Shown: positions 22,036-33,470 of the stretch, piece by piece
Layout: each line of letters begins with the position of its first letter
How positions within the stretch are numbered: position 1 is the stretch's first letter
Assembly: GCF_001457655.1 (NCBI RefSeq)
Contig: NZ_LN831035.1
Coordinates: forward strand, 1,116,001-1,180,000
Reading direction: 5' to 3'
DNA: 64,000 nucleotides
Source: Haemophilus influenzae
GTDB lineage: Bacteria; Pseudomonadota; Gammaproteobacteria; Enterobacterales; Pasteurellaceae
Notes under the pieces: generated by a model
Databases searched by the model: none
The model's input: only the letters and a program-made list of their open reading frames with translations
Told to the model about the DNA's origin: nothing
Program-made: the position numbers and the translations under genes

Positions 22036-22662
22036 ATGTCTCAAGGTAATCTTTATATTTTATCTGCACCAAGTGGCGCAGGAAAATCTTCATTAATTTC
22101 TGCGTTATTGGCATCAGATAGTTCAACTCAAAAAATGGTTTCTGTGTCACATACGACCCGTGCCCCACGCCCAGGTGAAGTTGAAGGCGTACACTATTAT
22201 TTTGTATCAAAAGAAGAGTTTGAATCACTCATTGAACAAGATTTATTTCTAGAATATGCCAAAGTTTTTGGTGGCAATTATTATGGAACCTCTTTACCTG
22301 CGATTGAAGAAAATTTAGCAAAAGGCATTGATGTATTTTTAGATATTGATTGGCAGGGTGCCCAACAAATCCGTAAAAAAGTGCCTTCAGTAAAAAGCAT
22401 TTTTATTTTACCGCCTTCATTGCCTGAATTAGAGCGTCGTTTAATTGGTCGTGGGCAAGATAGTGAAGAGGTTATTGCCGAACGAATGTCAAAAGCGATA
22501 AGTGAAATTTCGCATTATGACGAATATGATTATGTCATTGTGAATGATGATTTTGAGAAAACATTAAAAGATTTACAAAGTATTTTGCAATCGGAACGCT
22601 TAACTAAAGATTATCAACAAAAACAAAATGCAATGTTAATTCAACAGCTACTAGCAAAATAG
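22036..22662 (+). CDS. gmk: Guanylate kinase
   Basis: 208 residues from ATG 22036 ([20 protein letters not shown]). An in-frame start at 22012 would add eight residues not found in the family. The P-loop SGAGKSS and the GMP-binding [19 protein letters not shown] are intact. It phosphorylates GMP or dGMP to the diphosphate. gmk-rpoZ-spoT is a conserved set that joins GTP supply, RNA polymerase and (p)ppGpp. Confidence 0.97.
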   Translation: MSQGNLYILSAPSGAGKSSLISALLASDSSTQKMVSVSHTTRAPRPGEVEGVHYYFVSKEEFESLIEQDLFLEYAKVFGGNYYGTSLPAIEENLAKGIDVFLDIDWQGAQQIRKKVPSVKSIFILPPSLPELERRLIGRGQDSEEVIAERMSKAISEISHYDEYDYVIVNDDFEKTLKDLQSILQSERLTKDYQQKQNAMLIQQLLAK

Positions 22663-22724
22663 GGCGAAATTGAGTATTATAACGCCCTTTCAATAGAGTA
22701 ATTTTTGACAAATCGGAGTAAATT

Positions 22725-22991
22725 ATGGCTCGTGTTACTGTGCAAGATGCAGTAGAAAAAATTGGTAACCGTTTTGATTTAATTTTAACGGCTGCACGTC
22801 GTGCAAGACAATTACAACTTAATCAAAGTGCACCATTAGTGCCAGAAGATAATGACAAACCAACAGTAATCGCATTACGTGAAATCGAAAAAGGTTTGAT
22901 TAATCAAGATATTATGGATGCACAAGAATTCCAAAAAATGGCGAAAGTGCAAGAAACGGAAGAAGCAGCTGTTGCATTAATTACAGAATAA
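22725..22991 (+). CDS. rpoZ: RNA polymerase omega subunit
   Basis: 88 residues. The start [31 protein letters not shown] is the conserved omega fold that clamps the beta-prime subunit and forms part of a ppGpp site. The ribosome site CGGAG is 7 bases before ATG. It sits 62 bases after gmk, with a small A/T-flanked repeat (GGGCG ... CGCCC at 22661-22688) between. It is followed by spoT. Confidence 0.97.
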   Translation: MARVTVQDAVEKIGNRFDLILTAARRARQLQLNQSAPLVPEDNDKPTVIALREIEKGLINQDIMDAQEFQKMAKVQETEEAAVALITE

Positions 22992-23063
22992 TCTTTTAAA
23001 AGTGCGGTAAAAAATCACGATATTTTAACTGCACTTTCTCTTTCAACGATAAGTAGGTCTCCT

Positions 23064-25178
23064 TTGGAACTGTTTGCGGATTTAGATCGAATTATTCAAG
23101 GGTATTTGCCCGCAGATAAAATTGAACTCATCAAGCGTGCGTTTGTGATTGCAAGAGATGCGCACGAAGGACAATTTCGCTCCAGCGGCGAACCTTACAT
23201 TACCCATCCTGTGGCGGTAGCCTCCATTATTGCTCAACTTCACTTAGATCACGAAGCGGTAATGGCTGCGCTTTTGCACGATGTTATTGAAGATACACCT
23301 TATACGGAAAACCAACTGAAAGAAGAGTTCGGTGCCAGTGTAGCTGAAATTGTGGACGGTGTATCAAAACTCGATAAGTTGAAATTTCGTACTCGCCAAG
23401 AAGCACAAGTCGAGAATTTTCGCAAAATGATTTTGGCGATGACGCGCGATATTCGTGTTGTGTTAATCAAGCTTGCTGACCGCACGCATAATATGCGCAC
23501 GCTTGGTTCGTTACGACCAGATAAACGTCGCCGTATTGCGAAAGAAACGCTTGAAATCTATTGTCCGCTTGCTCATCGTTTAGGTATTGAGCATATCAAA
23601 AATGAATTAGAAGACTTATCTTTTCAAGCAATGCATCCACATCGTTATGAGGTGTTAAAAAAACTCGTTGATGTGGCACGGAGTAATCGACAAGATTTAA
23701 TCGAACGTATTTCACAAGAGATTAAAGTGCGGTTAGAAAACGCAGGCATTTTTGCCCGAGTGTGGGGACGTGAAAAACATCTTTATAAGATCTATCAAAA
23801 AATGCGTATAAAGGATCAAGAATTCCACTCTATTATGGATATTTATGCGTTCCGTGTGATTGTGAAAAATGTTGATGATTGTTATCGCATTTTGGGGCAA
23901 ATGCATAATCTTTATAAGCCACGTCCAGGCCGAGTTAAGGATTATATCGCCGTACCTAAAGCAAATGGCTATCAATCTTTGCAAACTTCAATGATTGGGC
24001 CGAAAGGAGTTCCCGTAGAAGTTCATATCCATACTGAGGATATGGAACAAGTCGCTGAAATGGGCATTACTGCACATTGGGTTTATAAAGAAAATGGTAA
24101 AAACGATAGTACAACCGCACAAATCCGCGTACAACGCTGGTTGCAAAGTTTGGTCGAAATTCAACAAAGTGTAGGTAATTCGTTTGAGTTTATTGAGAAT
24201 GTAAAATCAGAGTTTTTCCCGAAAGAAATTTATGTTTTTACGCCAAAAGGTCGAATTGTTGAATTACCAATGGGCGCAACAGCAGTAGATTTCGCTTATG
24301 CTGTGCATTCAGATGTGGGGAATACTTGTGTTGGCGTGACTGTTGAGCATAAACCTTATCCACTTTCAAAAGCCCTTGAATCAGGGCAAACAGTCAATAT
24401 TATTACTGATCCAAATGCGCATCCTGAAGTCGCATGGTTAAATTTTGTGGTAACGGCTCGTGCGAAAACACGGATTCGCCATTATCTCAAACAGCGTTGT
24501 GAAGAGGATGCGGTGAAATTAGGCGAAGTTGAGCTTAATGTAGCATTGCAGCCGCATAATTTAGGTGATTTTTCTATTCAACAAATTAGCACTGTATTAG
24601 ATGCTTTAGCCCTTTCTTCTTTAGATGAATTATTACGAGAAATTGGTTTAGGTAATCAGTCAGCCTCCATGATTGCGCATCAATTTGTGGGCGTGCCGTT
24701 AGAATCTGCTAATACTAAGAATCTCGAATTTGAATCAAAAATACTCACTATTGCACCAATGCAAGTGGGTAAAACACAATTTGCGCAATGTTGCCATCCA
24801 ATCCTAGGTGATCCTATTGTGGGATGTTGTACAGAAAAAAATACAGTTGTGGTACACCATCAACATTGTGCAAGTTTGAAAAATGCTTGTCGTCAATCGT
24901 TGGCTAAATGGGATAACGTTCAAAGTGCGGTGAATTTTGAGGCTGAATTACAAATAGAAATATTGAATGAGCAGAATGCCTTGCTTAGTTTAATGACCGC
25001 AATTTCAGCGAGCGAAAGCAGTCTCCAAAATATTTGGACGGAAGAATTAGAGAACAATTTATTGCTTGTGATTTTGCAGGTTTGTGTAAAAGATATCAAA
25101 CACCTTGCCAATATCGTTCATCGTATTAAAGGCATCACTGGCGTCGTTAATGTCAAACGCAATATTAATGAGCTATGA
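23064..25178 (+). CDS. spoT: Bifunctional (p)ppGpp synthetase/hydrolase SpoT
   Basis: 704 residues, close to the 702 of E. coli SpoT. The HD hydrolase domain has H72-D73 in LLHDVIEDT. The synthetase domain, TGS domain (IYVFTPKGRIVELPMGATAVDFAYAVH) and C-terminal ACT/RRM regions follow. I accept a TTG start (23064) because LELFADLDRIIQGYLP aligns with the E. coli N-terminus and no in-frame ATG lies closer upstream. SpoT sets ppGpp levels in starvation. It overlaps recG by 4 bases. Confidence 0.95.
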   Translation: MELFADLDRIIQGYLPADKIELIKRAFVIARDAHEGQFRSSGEPYITHPVAVASIIAQLHLDHEAVMAALLHDVIEDTPYTENQLKEEFGASVAEIVDGVSKLDKLKFRTRQEAQVENFRKMILAMTRDIRVVLIKLADRTHNMRTLGSLRPDKRRRIAKETLEIYCPLAHRLGIEHIKNELEDLSFQAMHPHRYEVLKKLVDVARSNRQDLIERISQEIKVRLENAGIFARVWGREKHLYKIYQKMRIKDQEFHSIMDIYAFRVIVKNVDDCYRILGQMHNLYKPRPGRVKDYIAVPKANGYQSLQTSMIGPKGVPVEVHIHTEDMEQVAEMGITAHWVYKENGKNDSTTAQIRVQRWLQSLVEIQQSVGNSFEFIENVKSEFFPKEIYVFTPKGRIVELPMGATAVDFAYAVHSDVGNTCVGVTVEHKPYPLSKALESGQTVNIITDPNAHPEVAWLNFVVTARAKTRIRHYLKQRCEEDAVKLGEVELNVALQPHNLGDFSIQQISTVLDALALSSLDELLREIGLGNQSASMIAHQFVGVPLESANTKNLEFESKILTIAPMQVGKTQFAQCCHPILGDPIVGCCTEKNTVVVHHQHCASLKNACRQSLAKWDNVQSAVNFEAELQIEILNEQNALLSLMTAISASESSLQNIWTEELENNLLLVILQVCVKDIKHLANIVHRIKGITGVVNVKRNINEL

Positions 25179-27256
25179 GCCTTGAACTTCTCGATGCCGT
25201 GCCTTTGACCAGCCTTTCTGGTGTGGGGGCTGCCATTTCTAATAAACTGGCTAAAATCGGCATTCAGAATCTGCAAGATTTACTCTTTCATTTACCTATT
25301 CGCTATGAAGATCGTACGCGAATTACGCCAATCGCTAATCTTCGCCCTGAACAATATTTTACTATAGAGGGAATTGTACAAACCTGTGAAGTCGCTTTTG
25401 GCCGTCGCCCGATTTTATCGGTAAGTTTGTCAGACGGCACATCGAAAATTATGTTACGTTTTTTCAATTTTAATGCGGGAATGCGTAATAGTTTTCAAGC
25501 AGGTGTGCGAGTAAAGGCCTTTGGCGAAGTGAAACGTGGTCGCCATATGCCAGAAATTCATCATCCAGAATATCAAATTGTGCGAGATAATGCGCCCATA
25601 GTATTGGAAGAAACCCTAACGCCGATTTATTCCACAACGGAGGGGTTAAAACAAAATTCATTACGAAAATTAACGGATCAGGCTTTGACATTACTCGACA
25701 AGGTTCAGATTGCAGAAATTTTGCCTAATGAATTTAATCCACATCAATATAGCTTAAAAGAGGCATTGCGATTATTGCATCGTCCGCCGCCAGATATTTC
25801 ATTAGAAATGTTAGAGCAAGGTAAGCATCCTGCACAACAACGATTAATTTTTGAAGAGCTTCTGGCACATAATTTAGCTATGCAAAAAGTGCGGTTAGGA
25901 ACGCAACAATTTTCTGCCTTACCGCTACATTATCAAACAGATTTGAAACAGCGATTTTTAGCCACCTTGCCATTTCAACCAACTAATGCGCAAAAGCGAG
26001 TAGTGTCCGATATTGAACAAGATCTTATCAAAGATTATCCGATGATGCGCTTAGTGCAAGGGGATGTAGGCTCGGGAAAAACATTGGTTGCCGCATTGGC
26101 TGCTTTAACTGCAATTGATAATGGCAAACAAGTCGCCTTAATGGCGCCAACAGAAATTCTTGCAGAACAGCATGCGAATAATTTTAGACGGTGGTTTGAG
26201 CCTTTCGGTATTGAAGTTGGCTGGTTGGCAGGTAAAGTAAAAGGAAAATCAAGACAAGCAGAGCTTGAAAAAATCAAAACTGGTGCCGTGCAAATGGTGG
26301 TGGGGACGCATGCTTTATTCCAAGAAGAAGTCGAGTTTTCCGACTTAGCATTAGTGATTATTGATGAACAACATCGTTTTGGGGTGCATCAACGATTAAT
26401 GTTGCGTGAAAAAGGCGAAAAAGCGGGATTTCATCCCCATCAGTTAATTATGACGGCCACACCGATTCCGAGAACGTTGGCAATGACCGTATATGCAGAT
26501 TTGGATACATCAATTATTGATGAATTGCCTCCAGGTCGTACGCCGATAACAACCGTAGTGGTTTCTGAAGAACGTCGCGCTGAAATTGTGATGCGTGTAA
26601 AAAACGCTTGTGTTAATGAAAAACGTCAAGCCTATTGGGTGTGTACGTTAATTGATGAATCAGAGGTGTTAGAAGCTCAAGCAGCTGAAGCGATTTGGGA
26701 AGATTTAACGAAAGCGTTACCGATGTTAAATATTGGTTTAGTGCACGGGCGCATGAAACCCCAAGAAAAACAAGATGTCATGATGCGTTTTAAAAATGCA
26801 GAATTGGATTTATTGGTGGCGACGACAGTCATCGAAGTGGGGGTTGATGTTCCGAATGCAAGTTTGATGATTATCGAAAATGCAGAACGTTTAGGTTTAT
26901 CGCAGCTTCATCAGTTACGAGGGCGCGTCGGTCGAGGCAGCACGGCTTCTTTTTGTGTACTAATGTATAAACCTCCGCTAGGTAAAGTTTCGCAAAAGCG
27001 TTTGCAAGTGCTAAGAGATAGCCAAGATGGGTTTGTTATTTCGGAAAAAGATTTAGAAATTCGTGGGCCAGGTGAAGTACTTGGAACGAAACAAACGGGA
27101 ATTGCTGAATTGCGAATAGCAAATTTAATGCGAGATAGAAAAATGATACCAACGGTGCAACATTATGCGAAATCACTTATCCAAAAATACCCTGATGTGG
27201 CAGAAAGCCTAATCTGTCGCTGGCTCAATAATAAAGAAATTTACTCGAACGCTTAA
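25175..27256 (+). CDS. recG: ATP-dependent DNA helicase RecG
   Basis: 693 residues. An N-terminal wedge/OB domain (about 50-150) binds branched DNA. The helicase core has the Walker A motif GDVGSGKT (296-303), the DEQH box in VIIDEQHRFGVHQ, TATPIPRT and QLRGRVGRG. RecG remodels stalled forks and Holliday junctions. Its ATG overlaps the spoT stop, an arrangement similar to the spoT-trmH-recG operon of enterics but without trmH. Confidence 0.96.
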   Translation: MSLELLDAVPLTSLSGVGAAISNKLAKIGIQNLQDLLFHLPIRYEDRTRITPIANLRPEQYFTIEGIVQTCEVAFGRRPILSVSLSDGTSKIMLRFFNFNAGMRNSFQAGVRVKAFGEVKRGRHMPEIHHPEYQIVRDNAPIVLEETLTPIYSTTEGLKQNSLRKLTDQALTLLDKVQIAEILPNEFNPHQYSLKEALRLLHRPPPDISLEMLEQGKHPAQQRLIFEELLAHNLAMQKVRLGTQQFSALPLHYQTDLKQRFLATLPFQPTNAQKRVVSDIEQDLIKDYPMMRLVQGDVGSGKTLVAALAALTAIDNGKQVALMAPTEILAEQHANNFRRWFEPFGIEVGWLAGKVKGKSRQAELEKIKTGAVQMVVGTHALFQEEVEFSDLALVIIDEQHRFGVHQRLMLREKGEKAGFHPHQLIMTATPIPRTLAMTVYADLDTSIIDELPPGRTPITTVVVSEERRAEIVMRVKNACVNEKRQAYWVCTLIDESEVLEAQAAEAIWEDLTKALPMLNIGLVHGRMKPQEKQDVMMRFKNAELDLLVATTVIEVGVDVPNASLMIIENAERLGLSQLHQLRGRVGRGSTASFCVLMYKPPLGKVSQKRLQVLRDSQDGFVISEKDLEIRGPGEVLGTKQTGIAELRIANLMRDRKMIPTVQHYAKSLIQKYPDVAESLICRWLNNKEIYSNA

Positions 27257-27285
27257 AAGTGCGGTCAATTTTCAAAGAGTTTTAA

Positions 27286-28095
27286 ATGGATAAAAAAGAA
27301 AAACGCCCAACTGTACTTTTTTTTGACTCTGGAGTGGGTGGGTTTAGCGTATACCGTGAAGCTAAAAAATTATTACCCAATTGGCATTATCTCTATTGCT
27401 TTGATAATGCGGGATTCCCTTATTCAGAACGCGAAGAAGAAAGTATTATTCACCGCACTTTAGCGGCGTGTCAGCTTATTAATCAACGTTATCCATTAGA
27501 TGCAATCGTGATAGCTTGCAATACAGCGAGTACTGTTGTGCTTCCGCCTTTGCGAGCTGCTTTTGATATTCCTATCATTGGGACTGTTCCCGCTATTAAA
27601 CCTGCATCAGAAATAACAAAGACAAAACATATTGGTTTATTAGCTACAAAGGGTACAGTAAAGCGTCATTATATCGATGAGTTGATTGATAAATTTGCGC
27701 AAGATTGTATTGTTGAGAGACTGGGAACGACAAAATTAGTCGAAATTGCGGAGCAAAAAATTCGTGGTCATTCCGTTGATCTCATTAGTTTAAAAGATGA
27801 GTTATCTTCGTGGGCAGGCATGGCAGATTTGGATACATTAGTTTTAGGTTGTACTCACTTTCCTCTCATCAAAGATGAAATTCAGTTATGCTTGCCACAA
27901 GTTAAATATTTTATGGATCCGAGCGCAGCAATTGCTAAACGGATCAAATATTTACTTGATGATAAAAATCTACAAGTGCAAAATGAAAAATATAATCAAA
28001 TGTTTTGCACCGCACATTTTCCCGAAGAATCTCAATTTAAAAAAGCTTTACATCTATGGGGATTTGAATCTTTGGAAGTAATCAAAATAGATTAA
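27286..28095 (+). CDS. murI: Glutamate racemase
   Basis: 269 residues. Two catalytic cysteines are seen: C78 in IACNTAS and C189 in LGCTHFPL. The N-terminal [10 protein letters not shown] motif binds glutamate. It makes D-glutamate for peptidoglycan in the cytoplasm. It follows recG by 29 bases that hold an uptake signal (27257). The 211 bases after it carry the lldD promoter region. Confidence 0.95.
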   Translation: MDKKEKRPTVLFFDSGVGGFSVYREAKKLLPNWHYLYCFDNAGFPYSEREEESIIHRTLAACQLINQRYPLDAIVIACNTASTVVLPPLRAAFDIPIIGTVPAIKPASEITKTKHIGLLATKGTVKRHYIDELIDKFAQDCIVERLGTTKLVEIAEQKIRGHSVDLISLKDELSSWAGMADLDTLVLGCTHFPLIKDEIQLCLPQVKYFMDPSAAIAKRIKYLLDDKNLQVQNEKYNQMFCTAHFPEESQFKKALHLWGFESLEVIKID

Positions 28096-28203
28096 AAGTT
28101 AATAGATTAATTGTGTGATATTGATAAATTCACAATTTTTCCTAATTTTATAGGTGATTTTTCTACTTATATCATTTCTATATGTCACTTTTTTAAAATA
28201 AAT

Positions 28204-28219
28204 TGTGATCTAGTTCTCA
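28204..28219 (+). promoter_or_regulatory. CRP-like site upstream of lldD
   Basis: TGTGATCTAGTTCTCA matches the CRP consensus at nine of ten defined bases. It is centred about 60 bases before the start point implied by the -10 box at 28259-28264. Confidence 0.5.
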
Positions 28220-28235
28220 AAATAATTATGATTTT

Positions 28236-28264
28236 TATTGAATTTGTTAAAATAGTGTTATAAT
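28236..28264 (+). promoter_or_regulatory. Probable lldD promoter
   Basis: A perfect -10 TATAAT (28259-28264) is preceded by a weak -35 (TATTGA at 28236-28241, 17-base spacer). A CRP-like site lies immediately upstream. Confidence 0.5.
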
Positions 28265-28306
28265 GCCTCTCAGGTTTCTCACTATTTTATTGAATAAGAG
28301 GTAAAA

Positions 28307-29452
28307 ATGATTATTTCATCAGCTAGCGATTATCGTGAAGCGGCGCGCCGCCGTGTTCCTCCCTTTATGTTCCATTATGCCGATGGCGGTTCTTATGCCG
28401 AGCAAACACTTGCGCGTAATGTGAGTGATTTGGAAAATATTGCTTTAAGACAACGTGTCTTAAAAGATATGTCTGAATTGGATACTAGTATAGAATTATT
28501 TGGTGAAAAACTTTCAATGCCAACTATTCTTGCACCAGTTGGGGCGTGCGGAATGTATGCACGTCGTGGAGAAGTACAAGCAGCACAAGCGGCAGATAAT
28601 AAAGGTGTGCCGTTTACCCTTTCAACAGTATCAATTTGTCCAATTGAAGAAGTCGCCCCTGCGATTAAGCGTCCAATGTGGTTTCAGCTTTATGTGTTAA
28701 AAGATCGTGGTTTTATGAAAAACGCACTTGAGCGTGCGAAAGCAGCAGGCTGTTCTACTTTAGTGTTTACGGTCGATATGCCTACTCCAGGTGCGCGTTA
28801 TCGTGATATGCACTCAGGTATGAGTGGGCCTTACAAAGAAATTCGCCGTGTATTACAAGGCTTTACACACCCATTCTGGGCGTATGATGTGGGTATCAAA
28901 GGCAAACCGCACACCTTGGGTAATGTTTCAACTTATATGGGTAGACAAATAGGTTTAGATGACTATATTGGCTGGCTAACAGAAAACTTTGATCCATCAA
29001 TTTCGTGGAAAGATTTAGAGTGGATCCGTGAGTTTTGGGAAGGTCCAATGGTCATTAAAGGCATTCTCGACCCTGAAGATGCGAAAGATGCGGTGCGTTT
29101 CGGTGCTGATGGAATTGTCGTTTCAAATCACGGTGGCCGTCAGTTAGATGGCGTGCTTTCAAGTGCAAGAGCGTTGCCACCGATTGCCGATGCAGTGAAA
29201 GGGGATATTAAAATTATTGCCGATTCAGGTATTCGCAATGGTTTAGATATAGTCCGTATGTTGGCATTAGGGGCAGATGCAACAATGTTAGGTCGAGCAT
29301 TTGTTTATGCTTTAGGGGCAGCAGGTCGTCAAGGTGTTGAAAATATGCTCGACATTTTCAAAAAAGAGATGCGCGTAGCGATGACATTAACCAGCAATCG
29401 TACTATTGTCGATATTAAACCAGAGGCTTTGGTTGATCTAAGTAAACTTTAA
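28307..29452 (+). CDS. lldD: L-lactate dehydrogenase, FMN-linked (quinone-reducing)
   Basis: 381 residues of the FMN-dependent alpha-hydroxyacid oxidase family. The active-site motif [10 protein letters not shown] carries the proton-abstracting H275. FMN phosphate contacts are in [12 protein letters not shown] and [11 protein letters not shown]. It oxidises L-lactate to pyruvate at the inner membrane and feeds quinone. It is monocistronic, with the ribosome site GAGG seven bases upstream and a CRP-like site further up. Lactate is a main host carbon source for Haemophilus (family knowledge). Confidence 0.97.
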   Translation: MIISSASDYREAARRRVPPFMFHYADGGSYAEQTLARNVSDLENIALRQRVLKDMSELDTSIELFGEKLSMPTILAPVGACGMYARRGEVQAAQAADNKGVPFTLSTVSICPIEEVAPAIKRPMWFQLYVLKDRGFMKNALERAKAAGCSTLVFTVDMPTPGARYRDMHSGMSGPYKEIRRVLQGFTHPFWAYDVGIKGKPHTLGNVSTYMGRQIGLDDYIGWLTENFDPSISWKDLEWIREFWEGPMVIKGILDPEDAKDAVRFGADGIVVSNHGGRQLDGVLSSARALPPIADAVKGDIKIIADSGIRNGLDIVRMLALGADATMLGRAFVYALGAAGRQGVENMLDIFKKEMRVAMTLTSNRTIVDIKPEALVDLSKL

Positions 29453-29476
29453 TTTATAAATTGAGATCAAAAATCA

Positions 29477-29528
29477 ACCGTTTGTTGGCGGAATTATGTA
29501 TTTTACGTATGTATTTTCAACAAACGGT
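29477..29528 (+). terminator. Possible lldD terminator hairpin
   Basis: ACCGTTTGTTG (29477-29487) is the exact complement of CAACAAACGGT (29518-29528), separated by 30 AT-rich bases. The large loop and lack of an immediate T run make it a weak terminator; it may also insulate the rrn promoter. Confidence 0.45.
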
Positions 29529-29559
29529 CGAGCTTTTCAAAAATTTTTGCAAAAAGTAC

Positions 29560-29587
29560 TTGCAAGGGATTTGAAAATCCCTATAAT
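29560..29587 (+). promoter_or_regulatory. rRNA operon promoter
   Basis: -35 TTGCAA (29560-29565), 16-base spacer, perfect -10 TATAAT (29582-29587), then the GC-rich discriminator GCACCGCAC expected of ppGpp-responsive promoters. An A/T-rich upstream stretch (29538-29556) resembles an UP element. Confidence 0.75.
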
Positions 29588-29598
29588 GCACCGCACAC

Positions 29599-29644
29599 AA
29601 CGACGCACTGTTGTGAAGTTTTTTAAGTTTCCAAGTGCGTCGTT
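29599..29644 (+). promoter_or_regulatory. Terminator-like hairpin in the rRNA leader
   Basis: AACGACGCACT (29599-29609) pairs exactly with AGTGCGTCGTT (29634-29644) and is followed by ATTTTTT. It lies about 10 bases after the promoter and directly before boxA, so it could pause or terminate polymerase that lacks the antitermination complex. Confidence 0.6.
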
Positions 29645-29650
29645 ATTTTT

Positions 29651-29662
29651 TGCTCTTTAACA
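29651..29662 (+). promoter_or_regulatory. boxA antitermination element of the rRNA leader
   Basis: TGCTCTTTAACA is the standard boxA that loads NusB/NusE. It sits 167 bases before the 16S gene. Confidence 0.85.
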
Positions 29663-29818
29663 ATATATCAGACAATCTGTGTGGGCACTTGTTGATTGAC
29701 TTGTTTTAAAAATATTTTAATTTTGAAGTCTTAATAGGTGCTTAACTGAAAATTCATCATTACTTTTTTAAGTAGTGTTTTATTTATAGCTAAGCAGTTT
29801 ATTGAGCGATTGAACTTG

Positions 29819-31357
<1,539 letters not shown>

Positions 31358-31436
31358 CCAAAGACGAGAGACAGCGAGTGCTCACACAGATTGGCTGATA
31401 GTTGTAGACAAATGAGCAGAAGAAAACATTACCCTT

Positions 31437-31513
<77 letters not shown>

Positions 31514-31598
31514 CTCTGAGAGTGAGTGAAGCGAAAGGTGTAGTGTAAATAAATAATAACTAAAAGGTAAATAATTAGTTATTAAATTATGATGAAAT

Positions 31599-31674
31599 GG
31601 GGATATAGCTCAGCTGGGAGAGCGCCTGCCTTGCACGCAGGAGGTCAGCGGTTCGATCCCGCTTATCTCCACCA
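31599..31674 (+). tRNA. tRNA-Ala (UGC)
   Basis: 76 bases with encoded CCA. Acceptor GGGGATA pairs with TATCTCC (one G-U), and anticodon TGC is at 31632-31634. It is the second spacer tRNA, 85 bases after tRNA-Ile. Confidence 0.97.
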
Positions 31675-32073
31675 CTTATCATCGTTAAATAAATTAGAAA
31701 AAGACAAATTAATAAAGTATTAAGGTAGTGATGAAGCTATTTTAAATATTAGGTTATTTTAAGTTTAATTTTAAATTTAATTTTGTTTTAGTTTTAGTTT
31801 ATTTAACGATGATAACTGAAAAGTTTTATCAACTGTTCTTTAAAAAATTGGAAACAAGCTGAAAACAAGAGATTTTCGAGAGAAAGTCTGAGTAGGCAAG
31901 ATAGGAAAGTGAGAGGAGGGAACTGAAAAGGGAACTCTAAAAACAAAACCTGTTTTGCATAAAATCTTGATTGAACAAAAGCAATCAAGTGTTTAGTTGA
32001 ATGAAAATACGCATCAAATTGACCGCACTTTGAAGTGAAAACTTAAAGTGATTGAAAACATTTGAGGTTGTAT
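31675..32073 (+). other. tRNA-Ala to 23S spacer with long inverted repeat and second boxA
   Basis: 399 bases without a gene. An 18-bp perfect inverted repeat, 31676-31693 against 31798-31815, encloses about 104 very AT-rich bases. A second boxA, TGTTCTTTAAAA, is at 31834-31845. An uptake signal is at 32022. Bases 32058-32080 pair with 35181-35204 beyond the 23S gene and should form the precursor processing stem cut by RNase III. Confidence 0.75.
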
Positions 32074-32614
32074 AGTTAAGTGACTAAGCGTACAAGGTGG
32101 ATGCCTTGGCAATCAGAGGCGAAGAAGGACGTGCTAATCTGCGAAAAGCTTGGATGAGTCGATAAGAGGCGTTTAATCCAAGATATCCGAATGGGGAAAC
32201 CCAGTAGATGAAGAATCTACTATCAACAAGTGAATTCATAGCTTGTTGAGGCAAACCGGGAGAACTGAAACATCTAAGTACCCCGAGGAAAAGAAATCAA
32301 CCGAGATTTCGTCAGTAGCGGCGAGCGAAAGCGAAAGAGCCAGTAAGTGATAACAGTATGGTTAGGAGAATGTGTTGGGAAGCACAATCAAAGAGGGTGA
32401 TAATCCCGTATCTAAAAACCATATTGTGGTACTAAGCTAACGAGAAGTAGGGCGGGACACGTGATATCCTGTTTGAAGAAGGGGGGACCATCCTCCAAGG
32501 CTAAATACTCCTGATTGACCGATAGTGAACCAGTACTGTGAAGGAAAGGCGAAAAGAACCCCGGTGAGGGGAGTGAAATAGAACCTGAAACCTTGTACGT
32601 ACAAGCAGTGGGAG

Positions 32615-32728
32615 CCCCATCACTTAATCCGATTGGAAGGTGATGAAAAGCAACCGCACTTAAACAATGGTAAGAGGAGCGAAGCGAGTCAAACCACCCA
32701 AAAGAAGCAGTGGGATTAAGTGATGGGG
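32615..32728 (+). other. Intervening sequence in 23S helix 25
   Basis: Between GTGGGAG and TGACTGCGTACC, where E. coli has a short helix 25, are 114 bases flanked by a perfect 16-bp inverted repeat: CCCCATCACTTAATCC (32615-32630) with GGATTAAGTGATGGGG (32713-32728). Such helix-25 insertions are known in Haemophilus and are excised by RNase III, leaving split 23S rRNA. The interior includes an uptake signal (32653-32661). Confidence 0.9.
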
Positions 32729-33148
32729 TGACTGCGTACCTTTTGTATAATGGGTCAGCGACTTATATTTTGTAGCGAGGTTAACCGAATAGGGGAGCCG
32801 AAGGGAAACCGAGTCTTAACTGGGCGAATAGTTGCAAGGTATAGACCCGAAACCCGGTGATCTAGCCATGGGCAGGTTGAAGGTTGGGTAACACTAACTG
32901 GAGGACCGAACCGACTAATGTTGAAAAATTAGCGGATGACTTGTGGCTGGGGGTGAAAGGCCAATCAAACCGGGAGATAGCTGGTTCTCCCCGAAATCTA
33001 TTTAGGTAGAGCCTTGAGGTGACACCTTTGGGGGTAGAGCACTGTTTCGGCTAGGGGTCCATCCCGGATTACCAACCCGATGCAAACTACGAATACCAAA
33101 GAGTGATACTCAGGAGACACACGGCGGGTGCTAACGTCCGTCGTGGAG

Positions 33149-33181
<33 letters not shown>

Positions 33182-33228
33182 CAAGTCTATATTAAGTGGG
33201 AAACGAAGTGGGAAGGCTTAGACAGCTA

Positions 33229-33260
<32 letters not shown>

Positions 33261-33341
33261 GAAAGCGTAATAGCTCACTAGTCGAGTCGGCCTGCGCGGA
33301 AGATGTAACGGGGCTGAAATATAGCACCGAAGCTGCGGCAT

Positions 33342-33470
33342 CAGGCGTATCACTAATACGCCTTACGATTAACAAGCTAGAATGGCGCGAAGCGGCATGA
33401 AAGGTTGTTCAAGCAACCCGAACGTTGAGTCGGGGTATTTTTGAAGTAAGGATTATTAGTGATACGCCTG
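33342..33470 (+). other. Intervening sequence in 23S helix 45
   Basis: A perfect 17-bp inverted repeat, CAGGCGTATCACTAATA (33342-33358) with TATTAGTGATACGCCTG (33454-33470), replaces the short helix 45 tip between GAAGCTGCGGCAT and TTGGGTAGGGGAGCG. Total about 129 bases. It is the second insertion site known in Haemophilus 23S and a predicted RNase III substrate. Confidence 0.9.

Noticed and set aside
22661..22688. Terminator between gmk and rpoZ
   Set aside because: GGGCG and CGCCC can pair, but the stem is only five bp with a long loop and poor T run; read-through is likely.
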